A stretch of DNA of 64,000 nucleotides from Clostridia bacterium (GCA_017444825.1 JAFSVU010000008.1:62001-126000); one strand, 5' to 3'. Numbered from the stretch's first letter, positions 8,236-17,368 are shown. Numbers and translations: made by a program. Notes: a model not told the origin generated them from the sequence alone.

Positions 8236-9765
8236 TCAGGCGCCAAAGCCCATGACCGAAATCAGGAGTATCCAGCAAAGACCGTAATAAGTTACAACTG
8301 CTATAAGGTCGTTCATTGACGTGATCAACGGACCGGAGGCAACAGCGGGGTCGATCTTAAGCTTCTTGAATATGAGCGGAACAAGAGTTCCGATGCCGCT
8401 GGCGATAAACATGGCTGTGATCAGCGCAATACCTGCGCAGCCCGACACTCCAAAGGAGAAAAGCCAGGTCTGATGCTTTATAAAGTGGATGTAAAGGCCG
8501 AGGGCAACAAATGAAAGAGATCCTATTATGCAGCCGTTCAAAAGACCGATCCTTGTCTCTTTAAAGAAAAGCTTCAGCTTCTTTTTGAAATCCAGGTTTT
8601 CGTCGGTGAGTACCCTGATGGTTACAGCCAGGGACTGGGTGCCGGAGTTTCCTGCCATGTCCAGAATCAGCGACTGGAAGGCCATAACTATCGGCAATGT
8701 TTTGACAACGCCTTCAAACGTTCCCACGACTGTGGAGATCACTATGCCGAGACCCAGGAGGACGAAGAGCCACGGTAGCCTTTTCCCGAGACTGGTCCAG
8801 ATGGATTCGTTAAGATCGACCTCTGAAGTAAGACCTGCGAACTTAACGTAGTCTTCGGTCAGCTCGTCGCCAATGACCTCAACGATGCTCTGGGACGTAA
8901 TGACGCCAAGGATCCGGTTGCTGTTATCAAGGACCGGAATTGAATTCTCCGAGTAATCTCTGAGCCGTTCGATACACTCATCAATGCTCTCTGTGCCGTA
9001 AACGTAAGGGAACGATGTGATGATGATGTCGTCAAGCGGTGTTGAGTTGCGGGCTATGATCAGTTCCTTCAGGTCGATAGCGCCGCAGAATATTCCGTTT
9101 TCGTCCACCACGAATATGGTGGAGATATTGTCGTTTTTCTCTGCCTGCTCCACCAGCTCGTTCATGGCTTCCTTTACGGAAAGCTTGTCGTTGATGACAA
9201 TGAAGTTGGTGGACATCTTGCTTCCGATCTCATCCTCGTCAAACGAAGCAATGAGCTCGATCTCTTCCTTCTTCTCGTCATCGAGAAGCTCGATCATGAG
9301 TATTCGTCTGTCCCGCTGTATCTCCCTGAGGATCTCCACCGCAACGTCAGTTTCCATGAGTGACAGGATTTTTGCGGCCTTGGTCAGGTCCATTTCGGAA
9401 AGATAAACGCTAACCGCATCCGATTCCGAATACTCAAACACAGCCGAGAGCATGTCCGTATCGAGGATCCTGTATATCTTTCTCCTCTCCGCTACGGTCA
9501 GTTCCTCCAGCACACCGGAAATGTCGTTTTCGTGGTAGGACTCAAGCTTGTCTTTTACCGCGCGCGGCGTGTAGTTGCCCCTGATTATCTCAATGATCTC
9601 TTTTGCGTAATCAGGCTTTACAAGCTCAACGTCCTCCTCGTCACCGTCATGCTCATCGCCGGTATCCTCTTCGAGCAAATTAGCAAGATGCGCATTCTCC
9701 TCGGATTCCTCCGCCTGCGCCCTCAAGTTTTTGGTTTTGATATCTTCTTCGTCAAATTGCTGCAT
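8236..9765 (-). CDS. mgtE: Magnesium transporter MgtE
   Basis: A 509-residue Mg2+ channel/transporter of the MgtE family in the cell membrane. An acidic N-terminal extension precedes the MgtE N domain (superhelical repeats, about residues 50-180), a CBS-domain pair (about 190-310) that senses cytoplasmic Mg2+, and five membrane helices (about 330-509) with the pore signature around MAGNSGTQS. A GTG three codons upstream is possible, but ATG 9765 is better placed behind GGGGGTGG. It has its own promoter and an unusually long leader. Confidence 0.96.
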   Translation of the reverse strand: MQQFDEEDIKTKNLRAQAEESEENAHLANLLEEDTGDEHDGDEEDVELVKPDYAKEIIEIIRGNYTPRAVKDKLESYHENDISGVLEELTVAERRKIYRILDTDMLSAVFEYSESDAVSVYLSEMDLTKAAKILSLMETDVAVEILREIQRDRRILMIELLDDEKKEEIELIASFDEDEIGSKMSTNFIVINDKLSVKEAMNELVEQAEKNDNISTIFVVDENGIFCGAIDLKELIIARNSTPLDDIIITSFPYVYGTESIDECIERLRDYSENSIPVLDNSNRILGVITSQSIVEVIGDELTEDYVKFAGLTSEVDLNESIWTSLGKRLPWLFVLLGLGIVISTVVGTFEGVVKTLPIVMAFQSLILDMAGNSGTQSLAVTIRVLTDENLDFKKKLKLFFKETRIGLLNGCIIGSLSFVALGLYIHFIKHQTWLFSFGVSGCAGIALITAMFIASGIGTLVPLIFKKLKIDPAVASGPLITSMNDLIAVVTYYGLCWILLISVMGFGA

Positions 9766-10017
9766 AAAAACCACCCCCTGCAGTTAAATGTAATAGTCAA
9801 ACGGGGACAGTAAAAACAACAGCCGACAGACCGGTTGAGACTAAGACCTCGAACAAAAATAATTAACGGTAAAGCTGACAAAAAAGTGAAGGCTTCGCCG
9901 ATTTGAGTGCTTTTCCGCACAAGTGGTCGCCGCTACTGCTGCTTTTGCTACTTCGTCCGCTACTGTCGCATTCGTCCACTTTGGCTCACCTTCCTTTCAA
10001 GTTGATATGTGTTGATT
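9766..10017 (-). promoter_or_regulatory. Long mgtE 5' leader, possibly regulatory; contains a short ORF
   Basis: About 245 transcribed bases precede mgtE. On the minus strand, AAGGAAGGTG is followed by a GTG-started ORF of about 38 codons, rich in Ser. The leader also holds hairpin GTGC/GCAC around 9907-9920, and GGC-GAA-GCC followed by a T6 run near 9885-9900. A leader peptide or attenuator is plausible for an Mg2+ transporter, but I cannot fit the M-box (ykoK) consensus here. Repeated AGTAGC units occur in the stretch near 9940-9970. Confidence 0.4.
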
Positions 10018-10046
10018 AATATAAACCATTCGTCCCAAAAATTCAA
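10018..10046 (-). promoter_or_regulatory. Promoter for mgtE leader
   Basis: Minus strand: -35 TTGAAT at 10046-10041, 17-base spacer, -10 TATATT at 10023-10018. It sits just after the stop codon of the upstream lipoprotein gene. Confidence 0.6.
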
Positions 10047-10048
10047 CA

Positions 10049-12052
10049 CTAATTTTCAATCAGTTTAGGACACTTTCCGCCTTTTCTGTATTCCTCCGCA
10101 TATTTACAGAGCCACTTGTAATAAGTATCGCCGTTTTTTCCGTCCTCGGGCTCGATATCACGGCTGTATTCCTCGTTAAAGTTGTCCGTAAATATATACC
10201 CGACTCCGTCCACGTGATAGAGTTGAGCGCACCACTCGTTCCACCATGTGACCGTCACGATCTTGGGATGGACGGCGAAAGCATTTTTCCATTGCTCATA
10301 GAAGAATTTTCCGCCCTGTCTTCCGTGTGCTGTCGGGGAAGACATGTACGTTTCCTGGGTGGCAACGTCCACGCACATATGCTCAGGGTCACCGTTTCTG
10401 TCGTAGGATATCGCCTTGCTGTTATCGATCTCGAGGTAGGACCATTGGTTAATGTCAGCGGTGCCTCTAAGGCCGCACATTCCCCTGACGGTCCACTTTT
10501 CATAGGATTCCGTGCTGTCCATCTCCCATTTCATCATGAAGGGCTTGCCGTCCCAGTATACGAAGCAGTCCTTCCATTTATCTTTCGAAAGGAAGTACTC
10601 GTCCATGTATTCGAACATCGAGTCGTTTCCCATCCAGAAGACCACGTAAGGAGTGCCCCTGCCCTCGGCTCTCATAAGCATGATGGTGTCAAGAAGCGGC
10701 GTCACGGATGAATTAATGTAAGCTTCCCAGGTTGAGGAACCCGGAGCGTAGCCCGGTGCGGTTGCATATGTAAAATCAAGTATAATGAAATCAACCCCCG
10801 CGGCATAGATCAGATTCATGTTGTTTCTGATCGCATTTACGTCGGAGCTCCTGTAGTAGCCCTGAGCGGGCCTGCCCCAGTAGTGGAATTTGGTCAGAGC
10901 GTTATTCGTTTCGCCCGTTTCTTTGTTTACAAACCCCTTTTCCGCGGTGAAGTCATATGTCTTCAGCATCTCCGTAACGTCCGAAATGTTTTTGATCGGA
11001 CCGGTGCCCGTGCCGTTGATGGCATTGTGCCAAACACTGTAGCATATGCTGATGACGTCCTTTTTGTCCGTTATGTCGAGGCCGAGCTTGTGGCCCTCTA
11101 CCGGCGTCGCGGTAACTGTATTTTCCACTTTCCTCGCTCCTTTCGTGCAGGCAAGGACTTTCAAATTGTCGATGCCGATGATCCCCATGTGTGAGAAAAA
11201 CTGAAGATAAGGCCCGGCAATAATCTCACTGTCATAATGCCCCTTACCTGATTTTTTGTTATTTTCATCAAAAACTTCAAACGATCCGTCAGCTCTGCTC
11301 AGCACCATTTCAAGAACCTGCCGTCCGTCAATGAGTATCCTGACAAGTTCTCTTCCGGCAGTGATGACGTCGATATGGCATTTCTCGTCAGGGATCCCGC
11401 TTTCGACCTTCACGGTGCAGTTTCCTGCAGGCCAGTTCCACTCTCCGGCCTTTGCGCAGTAAACAGTTATGGCGTTTTTCAGATTGTTGAAAGAGAAATA
11501 TATGCCGCCGGTATTATTGTCCGCGATCGTGTTATGGCTGTCCTTAAACAAACCAATGAAAGGACATGACCATGCAGCGTCACCGTCTGCAGAAATCACA
11601 CAGTCAAACGAAATCTGCACGCCAATGTAATCGTCCGAAAACACCTCGTCGACAGGCGCCCATGTGGTCCAGCCGTGAGCCGAAGCCCCCTCTTCGTAAG
11701 CAGGTACATAAAGCGAGCCGTTTAGGATCGAGCAACTGTTCCGGCTGTACTCTACCGCGCTCTCACCGCACGTAACGTCCTCATCGTCAAAGCTTTCGTC
11801 AAAGATCACCGACACGCCCTTATCGTTTTCCGTGACCAGGGTCCCCAGCTTTTCTTCATCGAACGGATCAACGAAGGTCTCAAGCTTCTCCAGCCTGTAA
11901 TCGACTATTCCCTCATTGAATTTTGAGGAGGTGCCGCCGCTGTCCGCATTCCCGCTTTCTTCCTTTTCTCCTCCCCTTGAACAGGCGGAGATCAGCAGAA
12001 CGATCACAAGAAAAACAACGGAAAAAACTCGTGCAGTTCTTTTTAGCGCCAT
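10049..12052 (-). CDS. Lipoprotein with lectin-like and GH71/99-like glycosidase domains
   Basis: A 667-residue surface lipoprotein. The signal sequence ends in lipobox ISAC with lipidated C24. After a Ser/Gly-rich linker, residues about 60-320 resemble a concanavalin-like beta-sandwich (LamG-type). Residues about 340-660 resemble the TIM-barrel glycosidases of the GH71/GH99 type (GVDFIILDFTYA, TVTWWNEWCAQLY). Start ATG 12052 is preceded by AAGGTG and begins the signal peptide; the longer frame upstream has no such support and runs towards the tRNA. Assignment to a named GH family is inference from fold-like segments. It has its own promoter and is divergent from the tRNA. Confidence 0.72.
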   Translation of the reverse strand: MALKRTARVFSVVFLVIVLLISACSRGGEKEESGNADSGGTSSKFNEGIVDYRLEKLETFVDPFDEEKLGTLVTENDKGVSVIFDESFDDEDVTCGESAVEYSRNSCSILNGSLYVPAYEEGASAHGWTTWAPVDEVFSDDYIGVQISFDCVISADGDAAWSCPFIGLFKDSHNTIADNNTGGIYFSFNNLKNAITVYCAKAGEWNWPAGNCTVKVESGIPDEKCHIDVITAGRELVRILIDGRQVLEMVLSRADGSFEVFDENNKKSGKGHYDSEIIAGPYLQFFSHMGIIGIDNLKVLACTKGARKVENTVTATPVEGHKLGLDITDKKDVISICYSVWHNAINGTGTGPIKNISDVTEMLKTYDFTAEKGFVNKETGETNNALTKFHYWGRPAQGYYRSSDVNAIRNNMNLIYAAGVDFIILDFTYATAPGYAPGSSTWEAYINSSVTPLLDTIMLMRAEGRGTPYVVFWMGNDSMFEYMDEYFLSKDKWKDCFVYWDGKPFMMKWEMDSTESYEKWTVRGMCGLRGTADINQWSYLEIDNSKAISYDRNGDPEHMCVDVATQETYMSSPTAHGRQGGKFFYEQWKNAFAVHPKIVTVTWWNEWCAQLYHVDGVGYIFTDNFNEEYSRDIEPEDGKNGDTYYKWLCKYAEEYRKGGKCPKLIEN

Positions 12053-12098
12053 AGTTATACACACCTTCGTGACAGATTTGAGAAGCTTCTCTGTGCTG

Positions 12099-12127
12099 AT
12101 TTTATAACCGTGCAGCGCCAATGTCAA
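12099..12127 (-). promoter_or_regulatory. Promoter for GH71/99-like lipoprotein
   Basis: Minus strand: -35 TTGACA at 12127-12122, 17-base spacer, -10 TAAAAT at 12104-12099. Confidence 0.72.
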
Positions 12128-12139
12128 ATCAAAAAGTAC

Positions 12140-12169
12140 TTGCAAACCATCGTCCCGATATTTTATAAT
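12140..12169 (+). promoter_or_regulatory. Promoter for tRNA-Leu
   Basis: -35 TTGCAA (12140-12145), 18-base spacer, -10 TATAAT (12164-12169), about 40 bases ahead of the mature tRNA 5' end. Confidence 0.7.
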
Positions 12170-12208
12170 AACCGGGCGTCTGAAAAGCATCGCTTTTATA
12201 TAGACCGT

Positions 12209-12291
12209 GCCGATGTGGCGGAATTGGCAGACGCACCGCACTCAAAATGCGGCGAGAAATCGTACCGGTTCGAGTCCGGTCATCGGCACCA
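12209..12291 (+). tRNA. tRNA-Leu(CAA)
   Basis: An 83-base class II tRNA. The acceptor stem is GCCGATG/CATCGGC, the anticodon stem is CCGCA/TGCGG around loop CTCAAAA (anticodon CAA, reading UUG), a short variable arm CGA-GAAA-TCG is present, and the T arm is ACCGG-TTCGAGT-CCGGT. A is the discriminator base and CCA is encoded in the genome. Confidence 0.96.
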
Positions 12292-12297
12292 TCAAAG

Positions 12298-12328
12298 ACC
12301 CGCGGATGACATTTTCGCGGGTTTTTTA
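12298..12328 (+). terminator. Terminator after tRNA-Leu
   Basis: Stem ACCCGCG/CGCGGGT (12298-12304 with 12316-12322) followed by a T-rich run. Confidence 0.85.
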
Positions 12329-12357
12329 TTGAGTTTTAGAGCCGGAAACTGTATAAT
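12329..12357 (+). promoter_or_regulatory. Promoter for orphan lipoprotein
   Basis: -35 TTGAGT (12329-12334), 17-base spacer, -10 TATAAT (12352-12357). It starts right after the tRNA terminator. Confidence 0.75.
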
Positions 12358-12391
12358 TCAGCCATAGATTTGTATAAGAGAGGCGGCTTTT

Positions 12392-13471
12392 ATGAGGACA
12401 AAGGTCATATTGGTTACATTGGCAGTGCTGTTGCTTCTGACATCCTGCGCTGTTACGGTTCCCTCCGAAAACGAAAGGCCGGATATGGCAGGCGCTGCAG
12501 ATACCGGTTCCTCGGAAATGCCGACACCGGAGGCGACACCTTTTATGTATGAACAATGCGAAAGCCAGGAACTGATACCCGATCTGTCCTTCAAAAGAGG
12601 CATAAATATCCACAGTCAAAAGGATCACTCAAACGGTGATACCTTCACCAGCCTCGGTTATCACAGCTTCTACGGAGGCGACGCCAAGGCACCGAAATGG
12701 GGACTTGCCCAATGGGACTCGGGACCGTCTTTAACTGCTGAATCCGTCGGAAATGACGATACCGAGCTGACAGACAACTATTCAAAGCTTTTCAGATACG
12801 ATCCGGCCTCAAATATCATGACCTTCCGCCTCAACACAGCGGCCTATTACTACGGGAAGCCGTCAAGGGAAGGAGACTACTGGCCCCATCTTCTCATTGA
12901 GCAGCCCGAGTTCGTGTTCGGCTCCAACCTCGAGAAGCAGAAGCAGTTTTACAGCTGCAGCGCCGACGCCATCGTTTGCTCGTTTGATATAAAGCTTGAC
13001 GATTATAATATCACTGAAATAGAAGGCGACTGGGTCCGGGCAGCGCAGTTTTTGATGTATTTCTACGTCAAGGGCACAAAAACCAATGACTTCTGCTGGT
13101 TCGGTCTCCAGCTTTTCGACAACCGCTGGGAACTGAACGATCACTACATCGGCTACGACGGCGGCAAGGCTGACGCATCAGGCGCCATGATCTTCTCCAT
13201 CGGCTCAAAATATATCTATACTTCAAAAACTCTTTACAAAGACGGAAAGCCGAACCCCGGCGGCGACTGGATCCATGTATCTGTCGATATTAAGCCTTTT
13301 CTTGAGGAAATGTTCGAATACGGTAAAAAAGATAACTATTTCAAAGCAAATAGCCTTGATGAGCTTATAGTCAACGGCATGAACCTCGGGTGGGAGACCA
13401 TTGGCACGTTTGACCACACGATGTCGGTGAAAGATCTGCACCTTACTTCCTACGTTAAAAAATCGGACTGA
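12392..13471 (+). CDS. Lipoprotein of unknown function
   Basis: A 359-residue lipoprotein with lipobox LTSC (C19), then a Ser/Thr/Pro/Glu-rich linker to about residue 55. The rest is aromatic-rich and looks beta-structured (KWGLAQWDSGPSL, CWFGLQLFDNRWELND), as in carbohydrate-binding sandwiches, but I do not recognise a family. GAGGCGG lies ahead of the start. It is transcribed alone from its own promoter. Its 3' end overlaps the convergent small membrane protein gene by 22 bases. The glycan-related surroundings suggest a surface binding protein, which is inference. Confidence 0.82.
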   Translation: MRTKVILVTLAVLLLLTSCAVTVPSENERPDMAGAADTGSSEMPTPEATPFMYEQCESQELIPDLSFKRGINIHSQKDHSNGDTFTSLGYHSFYGGDAKAPKWGLAQWDSGPSLTAESVGNDDTELTDNYSKLFRYDPASNIMTFRLNTAAYYYGKPSREGDYWPHLLIEQPEFVFGSNLEKQKQFYSCSADAIVCSFDIKLDDYNITEIEGDWVRAAQFLMYFYVKGTKTNDFCWFGLQLFDNRWELNDHYIGYDGGKADASGAMIFSIGSKYIYTSKTLYKDGKPNPGGDWIHVSVDIKPFLEEMFEYGKKDNYFKANSLDELIVNGMNLGWETIGTFDHTMSVKDLHLTSYVKKSD

Positions 13472-13782
13472 TCGTCTGTCACCTCGTCTTTTTGATCCCT
13501 GCCCGGAAGATAGTTCTCTGTCTTCTTTGAGTAGGGATTTTTATTTGGTCTCCGTGTGAACACGTCCGTCGGGACCCGCGATATCAGTCTCAAAACTATT
13601 GTTATAACCAATGCGTGGATCAGCCAGAGAGCCAGCGGAACAAGTGCCAGCCAAAGAGGAACCGATTTAAAGATAAAATGCAGCAGAACTACTGCAGCAG
13701 TAAGTATCAGCCACTGATAGCGGAATGCCAGATTGATCAGAAAACTTATCCAAAAACCCCTTCCCGGCGACGCTCTTCTCAT
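13450..13782 (-). CDS. Small membrane protein of unknown function
   Basis: A 110-residue basic protein with two hydrophobic helices (about residues 10-40 and 42-65) and a charged cytoplasmic-type tail. GGAGGG lies about 14 bases ahead of the ATG, a wide spacing, and a plausible promoter (13823-13851) precedes it. The end overlaps the convergent lipoprotein gene. No family is recognised. Confidence 0.6.
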   Translation of the reverse strand: MRRASPGRGFWISFLINLAFRYQWLILTAAVVLLHFIFKSVPLWLALVPLALWLIHALVITIVLRLISRVPTDVFTRRPNKNPYSKKTENYLPGRDQKDEVTDDQSDFLT

Positions 13783-13822
13783 GTTAAACTGTCCGCCCTC
13801 CTAACCTGCTTCATCAACTCAG

Positions 13823-13851
13823 ATTATATTTAAAACAGACCCTTAAAACAA
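13823..13851 (-). promoter_or_regulatory. Possible promoter for small membrane protein
   Basis: Minus strand: weak -35 TTGTTT at 13851-13846, 17-base spacer, -10 TATAAT at 13828-13823. Confidence 0.5.
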
Positions 13852-13883
13852 GCTTTTAACATATCGTCCCTCCCTAAATTCGT

Positions 13884-13912
13884 TTGATAAACACGTTTTA
13901 TAAATATATAAT
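13884..13912 (+). promoter_or_regulatory. Promoter for MBL hydrolase-DUF5107-YgjV operon
   Basis: -35 TTGATA (13884-13889), 17-base spacer, -10 TATAAT (13907-13912). AGGAGG lies shortly before the start at 13958. Confidence 0.78.
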
Positions 13913-13957
13913 TTAGTCGCCCGCGATCAGGGCAATCAACCTTTTGTAGGAGGCTGT

Positions 13958-14632
13958 ATGAAGATACGGTTTTTAGGCACGGGAGCTGCCGACTGGAAAG
14001 GCGTCCCCCCCACATATCCCGGTTACAGATTTTTTTCCTCGGCGATCATCGACGACGTACTGCTCATCGATCCCGGGCCGGATGTTTTTGATTCCGCAGA
14101 AAAATACGGTATATCACTTGGCGGCATAAAATATATCATAAACACCCACTCCCACCCTGATCATTACAGCGAGGAGGTACTGAAGAGACTTGAAAGCGCA
14201 GGAGCAGAGTTTATCGTTTTCCAGCGCGACGACTTTAAGACCGTCGGAAGATATGAAATAAGATCCCTGGCCGCAAATCACTCGACCTGCGAAGACGCAA
14301 AGCACTTCATGATCTCGGACGGCGAAAAAAAGCTGTACTACGCCATTGACGGAAGCTGGCTCATGTATAACGAATACACTTTGCTTAAAGACGGGGCCGA
14401 CATGATCGTTCTTGACGGTACCATTGGCGATGTACCCGGAGACTACAGGATATTTGAGCACAACAACCTTAACATGGTCCGTGAGATGAAAGCAAGTCTC
14501 AAGCAGTATATTTCCCGTTTTGTAATAAGCCACATGGCCCTCACTCTTCACGAAGAGCATGCCAAGCTGGCAGAAAAAATGGCACTCGAAAATATCGAAG
14601 TTGCGTACGACGGCCTGATTCTTGAGATTTGA
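13958..14632 (+). CDS. Metallo-beta-lactamase-fold hydrolase
   Basis: A 224-residue cytoplasmic MBL-fold hydrolase, near in form to the PhnP/RNase Z-like phosphodiesterases. The metal motif THSHPDH gives H64, H66, D68 and H69. Further likely ligands are H108 (AANHST), D131 (YAIDGS) and the histidine in ISHMALT near residue 195. The substrate is unknown. It starts a three-gene plus-strand operon and is followed after 26 bases by the DUF5107 gene. Confidence 0.9.
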   Translation: MKIRFLGTGAADWKGVPPTYPGYRFFSSAIIDDVLLIDPGPDVFDSAEKYGISLGGIKYIINTHSHPDHYSEEVLKRLESAGAEFIVFQRDDFKTVGRYEIRSLAANHSTCEDAKHFMISDGEKKLYYAIDGSWLMYNEYTLLKDGADMIVLDGTIGDVPGDYRIFEHNNLNMVREMKASLKQYISRFVISHMALTLHEEHAKLAEKMALENIEVAYDGLILEI

Positions 14633-14658
14633 CCCGTTAATCCAAAGGTTGGAAACCA

Positions 14659-16662
14659 ATGACATCAATCAAGCATCAAAAACTATCAATACCCTCCGCG
14701 GATCTCGGGCCTCTGTCTTCAGTTCCGCCATTGAGGTCTACCATGCGAGATAAATATGTCGCCCCGGATGAGTTCGACCTCTCCGATGACGACGGTCTTT
14801 TTGTGTGGTACGGCGAGTACCCCGGTGCATTTCCCTACAGAATGCAAAACGACTACGACAGATCCTCCGAACTTCGTGATATTGATTCATGCATTCTCGA
14901 AAACGATCACCTTAAAGCAGTTTTCATTCCGGGTCTAGGCGCAAAGTTATGGTCTCTTTACGACAAGGAGTCAAAGAAGGAGCTTCTTTTCGAAAACGAC
15001 ATCATAAGGCCCTGTAACCTCGCCGTCAGAAACGCATGGACCGCAGGCGGCATAGAGTGGAATTTCGGTTTCAGGGGCCATCACCCCTACACCTGCGACA
15101 GCGTACACACTGCGGAAACAGCTCTTGAGGACGGCACCCCGGTTTTGAGATTCTATTGGTTTGAACGCGCAAGAGCGTGCGTTGTCCAGATGGACTGCTT
15201 CCTTCCGGAGGATTCAAAAGTGCTTTACGTACGCACAAGGATCACGAACCCGCAGAAGTTTTCGGTTCCTGTCTACTGGTGGACCAATATCGCTGTAAAG
15301 AGGGAGGACGGCGACAGGGTCATCGTACCCGCGAAAAGCTACTTCACAGCCGAGGGAGTATCAGTCGTAAAACGTGACATTGCTTTCGGCACAAATAAGG
15401 ACCAGACCTACCCCGGAAACGGAATAATCGCCAAGGATTATTTCTGGAAGACCTCAGATGACGGCCCTCATTTCATTGCTCAGCTCGGCAAAGACGGGTC
15501 CGGTATGTTTGAAGCTTCCACCGGAAAGCTCAAGGGGCGAAAGCTTTTTATCTGGGGCGATTCGGAAGGCGGCCGCAAATGGCAAAGATATCTCACCTCC
15601 GACGGTAAATCCGGAGCTTATGACGAGATCCAGTGCGGCCTTGCCCATACCCAATATGAGTGTATACCCATGCCTCCCCGCACTGCTTGGGAGTTTCTGG
15701 AGTGTTTCGGCGCGCTTAGAGCCGATAATGATAAGATATTCGGCGATTACGACAAAGCAACGATGGAGGTTTTCAGGGTCATTGACGAAAGCGTAGGCTT
15801 CGACCATTTGGAAAAGCTTCTCAGCGATACTCGAAACACTTCAAGGAATTCAGCCGCAAAAGTGATCCGGAGGGGTGACTGTTTTGGAGCACTTGAGCTT
15901 TTGAGAAGAAAAAAAGCGGGGGCAATATCTGGCCTTATGTGCGAAAACCTTGATTTTGGGGAACCCGATTCAGCTGAGGCCGCCACATGGGTAAGCCTCC
16001 TTGAGACAGGATCCGCAGGAATACACGATGTAAACGACGTTCCCGAATCTTATATGTACCAGCCCGAATGGACTGCCATTCTGAAAAAAGCGGTCGAAGG
16101 TCCCGACGCAGACAACTGGTATACAGTATATCTTCTCGGCACCTCAGTGTATTATGACGGGCAGTTTGATGAGGCTGAAAAGCTGTTCAGGCGCTCCCTG
16201 TCACTTGCAGAAAATCCATGGTCATATTATTGCCTTGCACTCCTCTCCGAGGAAAGAGGCCGAAAAGAAGACGCATATCGTTACATTGAAAAAGCATATT
16301 CACTGAAAAATGACGATCTGTCATTGGCGAAAGAATATGTCAGGATACTCCAGTGCTGCGGATTTGATGACAGACTCTCCGAGGTCTACAACACCCTCCC
16401 AAGCGTTGTGCTCTCGAACAACCGCTGCAGGCTAAACCTTGCCATATCCCTGGCCCGCTCAGGCAGGATAGAAGAAGCTGAATCGATACTATATTCGGAA
16501 AAGGACGGTTACCTGCTCGTTCCCGACATAAGGGAAGGCGAGGAATCCATAACAAAGCTCTGGTTCGAAATTCAGAAGAAAAAAGGACTGTCTCCTGACG
16601 AAGCCGGAGATCCACCTTCTGAGATCGATTTCAGAATGTTTTCCAGAAAAAACGAACGGTAA
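14659..16662 (+). CDS. DUF5107 protein with C-terminal TPR repeats
   Basis: A 667-residue protein with no signal peptide. Residues about 25-350 match the DUF5107 type (galactose-mutarotase-like sandwich), with NAWTAGGIEWNFGFRGHHP and YVRTRITNP segments. Residues about 480-620 hold tetratricopeptide-like helix pairs (FDEAEKLFRRSLSLAENPWSYYC and the next repeats, seen as spaced A/Y/L patterns). Such proteins are found among carbohydrate-use genes; catalytic activity is not established from sequence. AAAGG lies ahead of the ATG. Confidence 0.82.
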   Translation: MTSIKHQKLSIPSADLGPLSSVPPLRSTMRDKYVAPDEFDLSDDDGLFVWYGEYPGAFPYRMQNDYDRSSELRDIDSCILENDHLKAVFIPGLGAKLWSLYDKESKKELLFENDIIRPCNLAVRNAWTAGGIEWNFGFRGHHPYTCDSVHTAETALEDGTPVLRFYWFERARACVVQMDCFLPEDSKVLYVRTRITNPQKFSVPVYWWTNIAVKREDGDRVIVPAKSYFTAEGVSVVKRDIAFGTNKDQTYPGNGIIAKDYFWKTSDDGPHFIAQLGKDGSGMFEASTGKLKGRKLFIWGDSEGGRKWQRYLTSDGKSGAYDEIQCGLAHTQYECIPMPPRTAWEFLECFGALRADNDKIFGDYDKATMEVFRVIDESVGFDHLEKLLSDTRNTSRNSAAKVIRRGDCFGALELLRRKKAGAISGLMCENLDFGEPDSAEAATWVSLLETGSAGIHDVNDVPESYMYQPEWTAILKKAVEGPDADNWYTVYLLGTSVYYDGQFDEAEKLFRRSLSLAENPWSYYCLALLSEERGRKEDAYRYIEKAYSLKNDDLSLAKEYVRILQCCGFDDRLSEVYNTLPSVVLSNNRCRLNLAISLARSGRIEEAESILYSEKDGYLLVPDIREGEESITKLWFEIQKKKGLSPDEAGDPPSEIDFRMFSRKNER

Positions 16663-16686
16663 TACCGCATGATCTAAGATCAAAAA

Positions 16687-17298
16687 ATGAAAATACTTAT
16701 AGACACCTTTTTAAAAATGTTTGCAACGCCCGTAACCACAGCGGGAACTATCATGAGCCTCGTGGCCATGGCCTTCACTGTGGCTTCATTTCAGGCCAAG
16801 AGCAAGAAAGTGCTGCTCATCATACAAACGATGGGCTCAATAATTTTCTTTATCTCATACTTCTTCCTCGGCGGAGTCTTCGGAGGCATTATCAACTCAT
16901 ATTACCTGCTAAGAAATATTCTTTTTCTGGTGATAAATTCCGAAAAAGAGCCTAAAAAAGCCAAGATCGCATGCATCTGTCTCTGCTCGGCCTACGTGGT
17001 CACATATATAATCTACACTCTTATCACAATGCCGGGACTTACTCAGAGCCTCATCAACGTGCTTCCGGTATTCGCTTCAATACCCGGAACCATAGCTTTG
17101 ACAAAAACCAAGCCGGTCGAGATCAGACTCTGGAAGTTGCCGGATTCATTTTTCTGGATAACATACAATTCAATAATCCTGTCACTGGGCGGCATACTTT
17201 GCGAAGTGTTTAACATCACGTCCAACACCATAAGCATGATAAGGTTCAGAGAAAAGAAAAAGCCAAAGCAGCCCCCGGAGGAGCAGAAAGAGCAATGA
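16687..17298 (+). CDS. YgjV-family inner membrane protein
   Basis: A 203-residue membrane protein with about five to six hydrophobic helices and a Lys/Pro/Gln-rich tail. It resembles the bacterial YgjV family (TMGSIIFFISYFFLGG, NSYYLLRNI), whose function is unknown. No good ribosome site is visible ahead of ATG 16687, which lies 24 bases after the DUF5107 stop, so translation may depend on the upstream gene. Confidence 0.8.
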   Translation: MKILIDTFLKMFATPVTTAGTIMSLVAMAFTVASFQAKSKKVLLIIQTMGSIIFFISYFFLGGVFGGIINSYYLLRNILFLVINSEKEPKKAKIACICLCSAYVVTYIIYTLITMPGLTQSLINVLPVFASIPGTIALTKTKPVEIRLWKLPDSFFWITYNSIILSLGGILCEVFNITSNTISMIRFREKKKPKQPPEEQKEQ

Positions 17299-17308
17299 TA
17301 CCAAAGGA

Positions 17309-17345
17309 AAAGGATCCAAGGTTTTTATCCCCGGATCCTTTCTTC
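17309..17345. terminator. Bidirectional terminator
   Basis: Nine-base stem AAAGGATCC/GGATCCTTT (17309-17317 with 17333-17341) with T-rich flanks on both strands, closing the plus-strand YgjV operon and the minus-strand DUF4832 operon. Confidence 0.85.
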
Positions 17346-17368
17346 TTTGATCACTATTTTGAATAGTT

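Noticed and set aside
12053-12241. N-terminal extension of the GH71/99-like lipoprotein
   Set aside because: The frame stays open but would run into the tRNA and place the signal peptide internally; ATG 12052 with AAGGTG is better.
13830-13862. 10-codon minus-strand ORF behind GGGAGGG
   Set aside because: Good ribosome site but very short and overlapping the promoter for the next gene; no support for expression.
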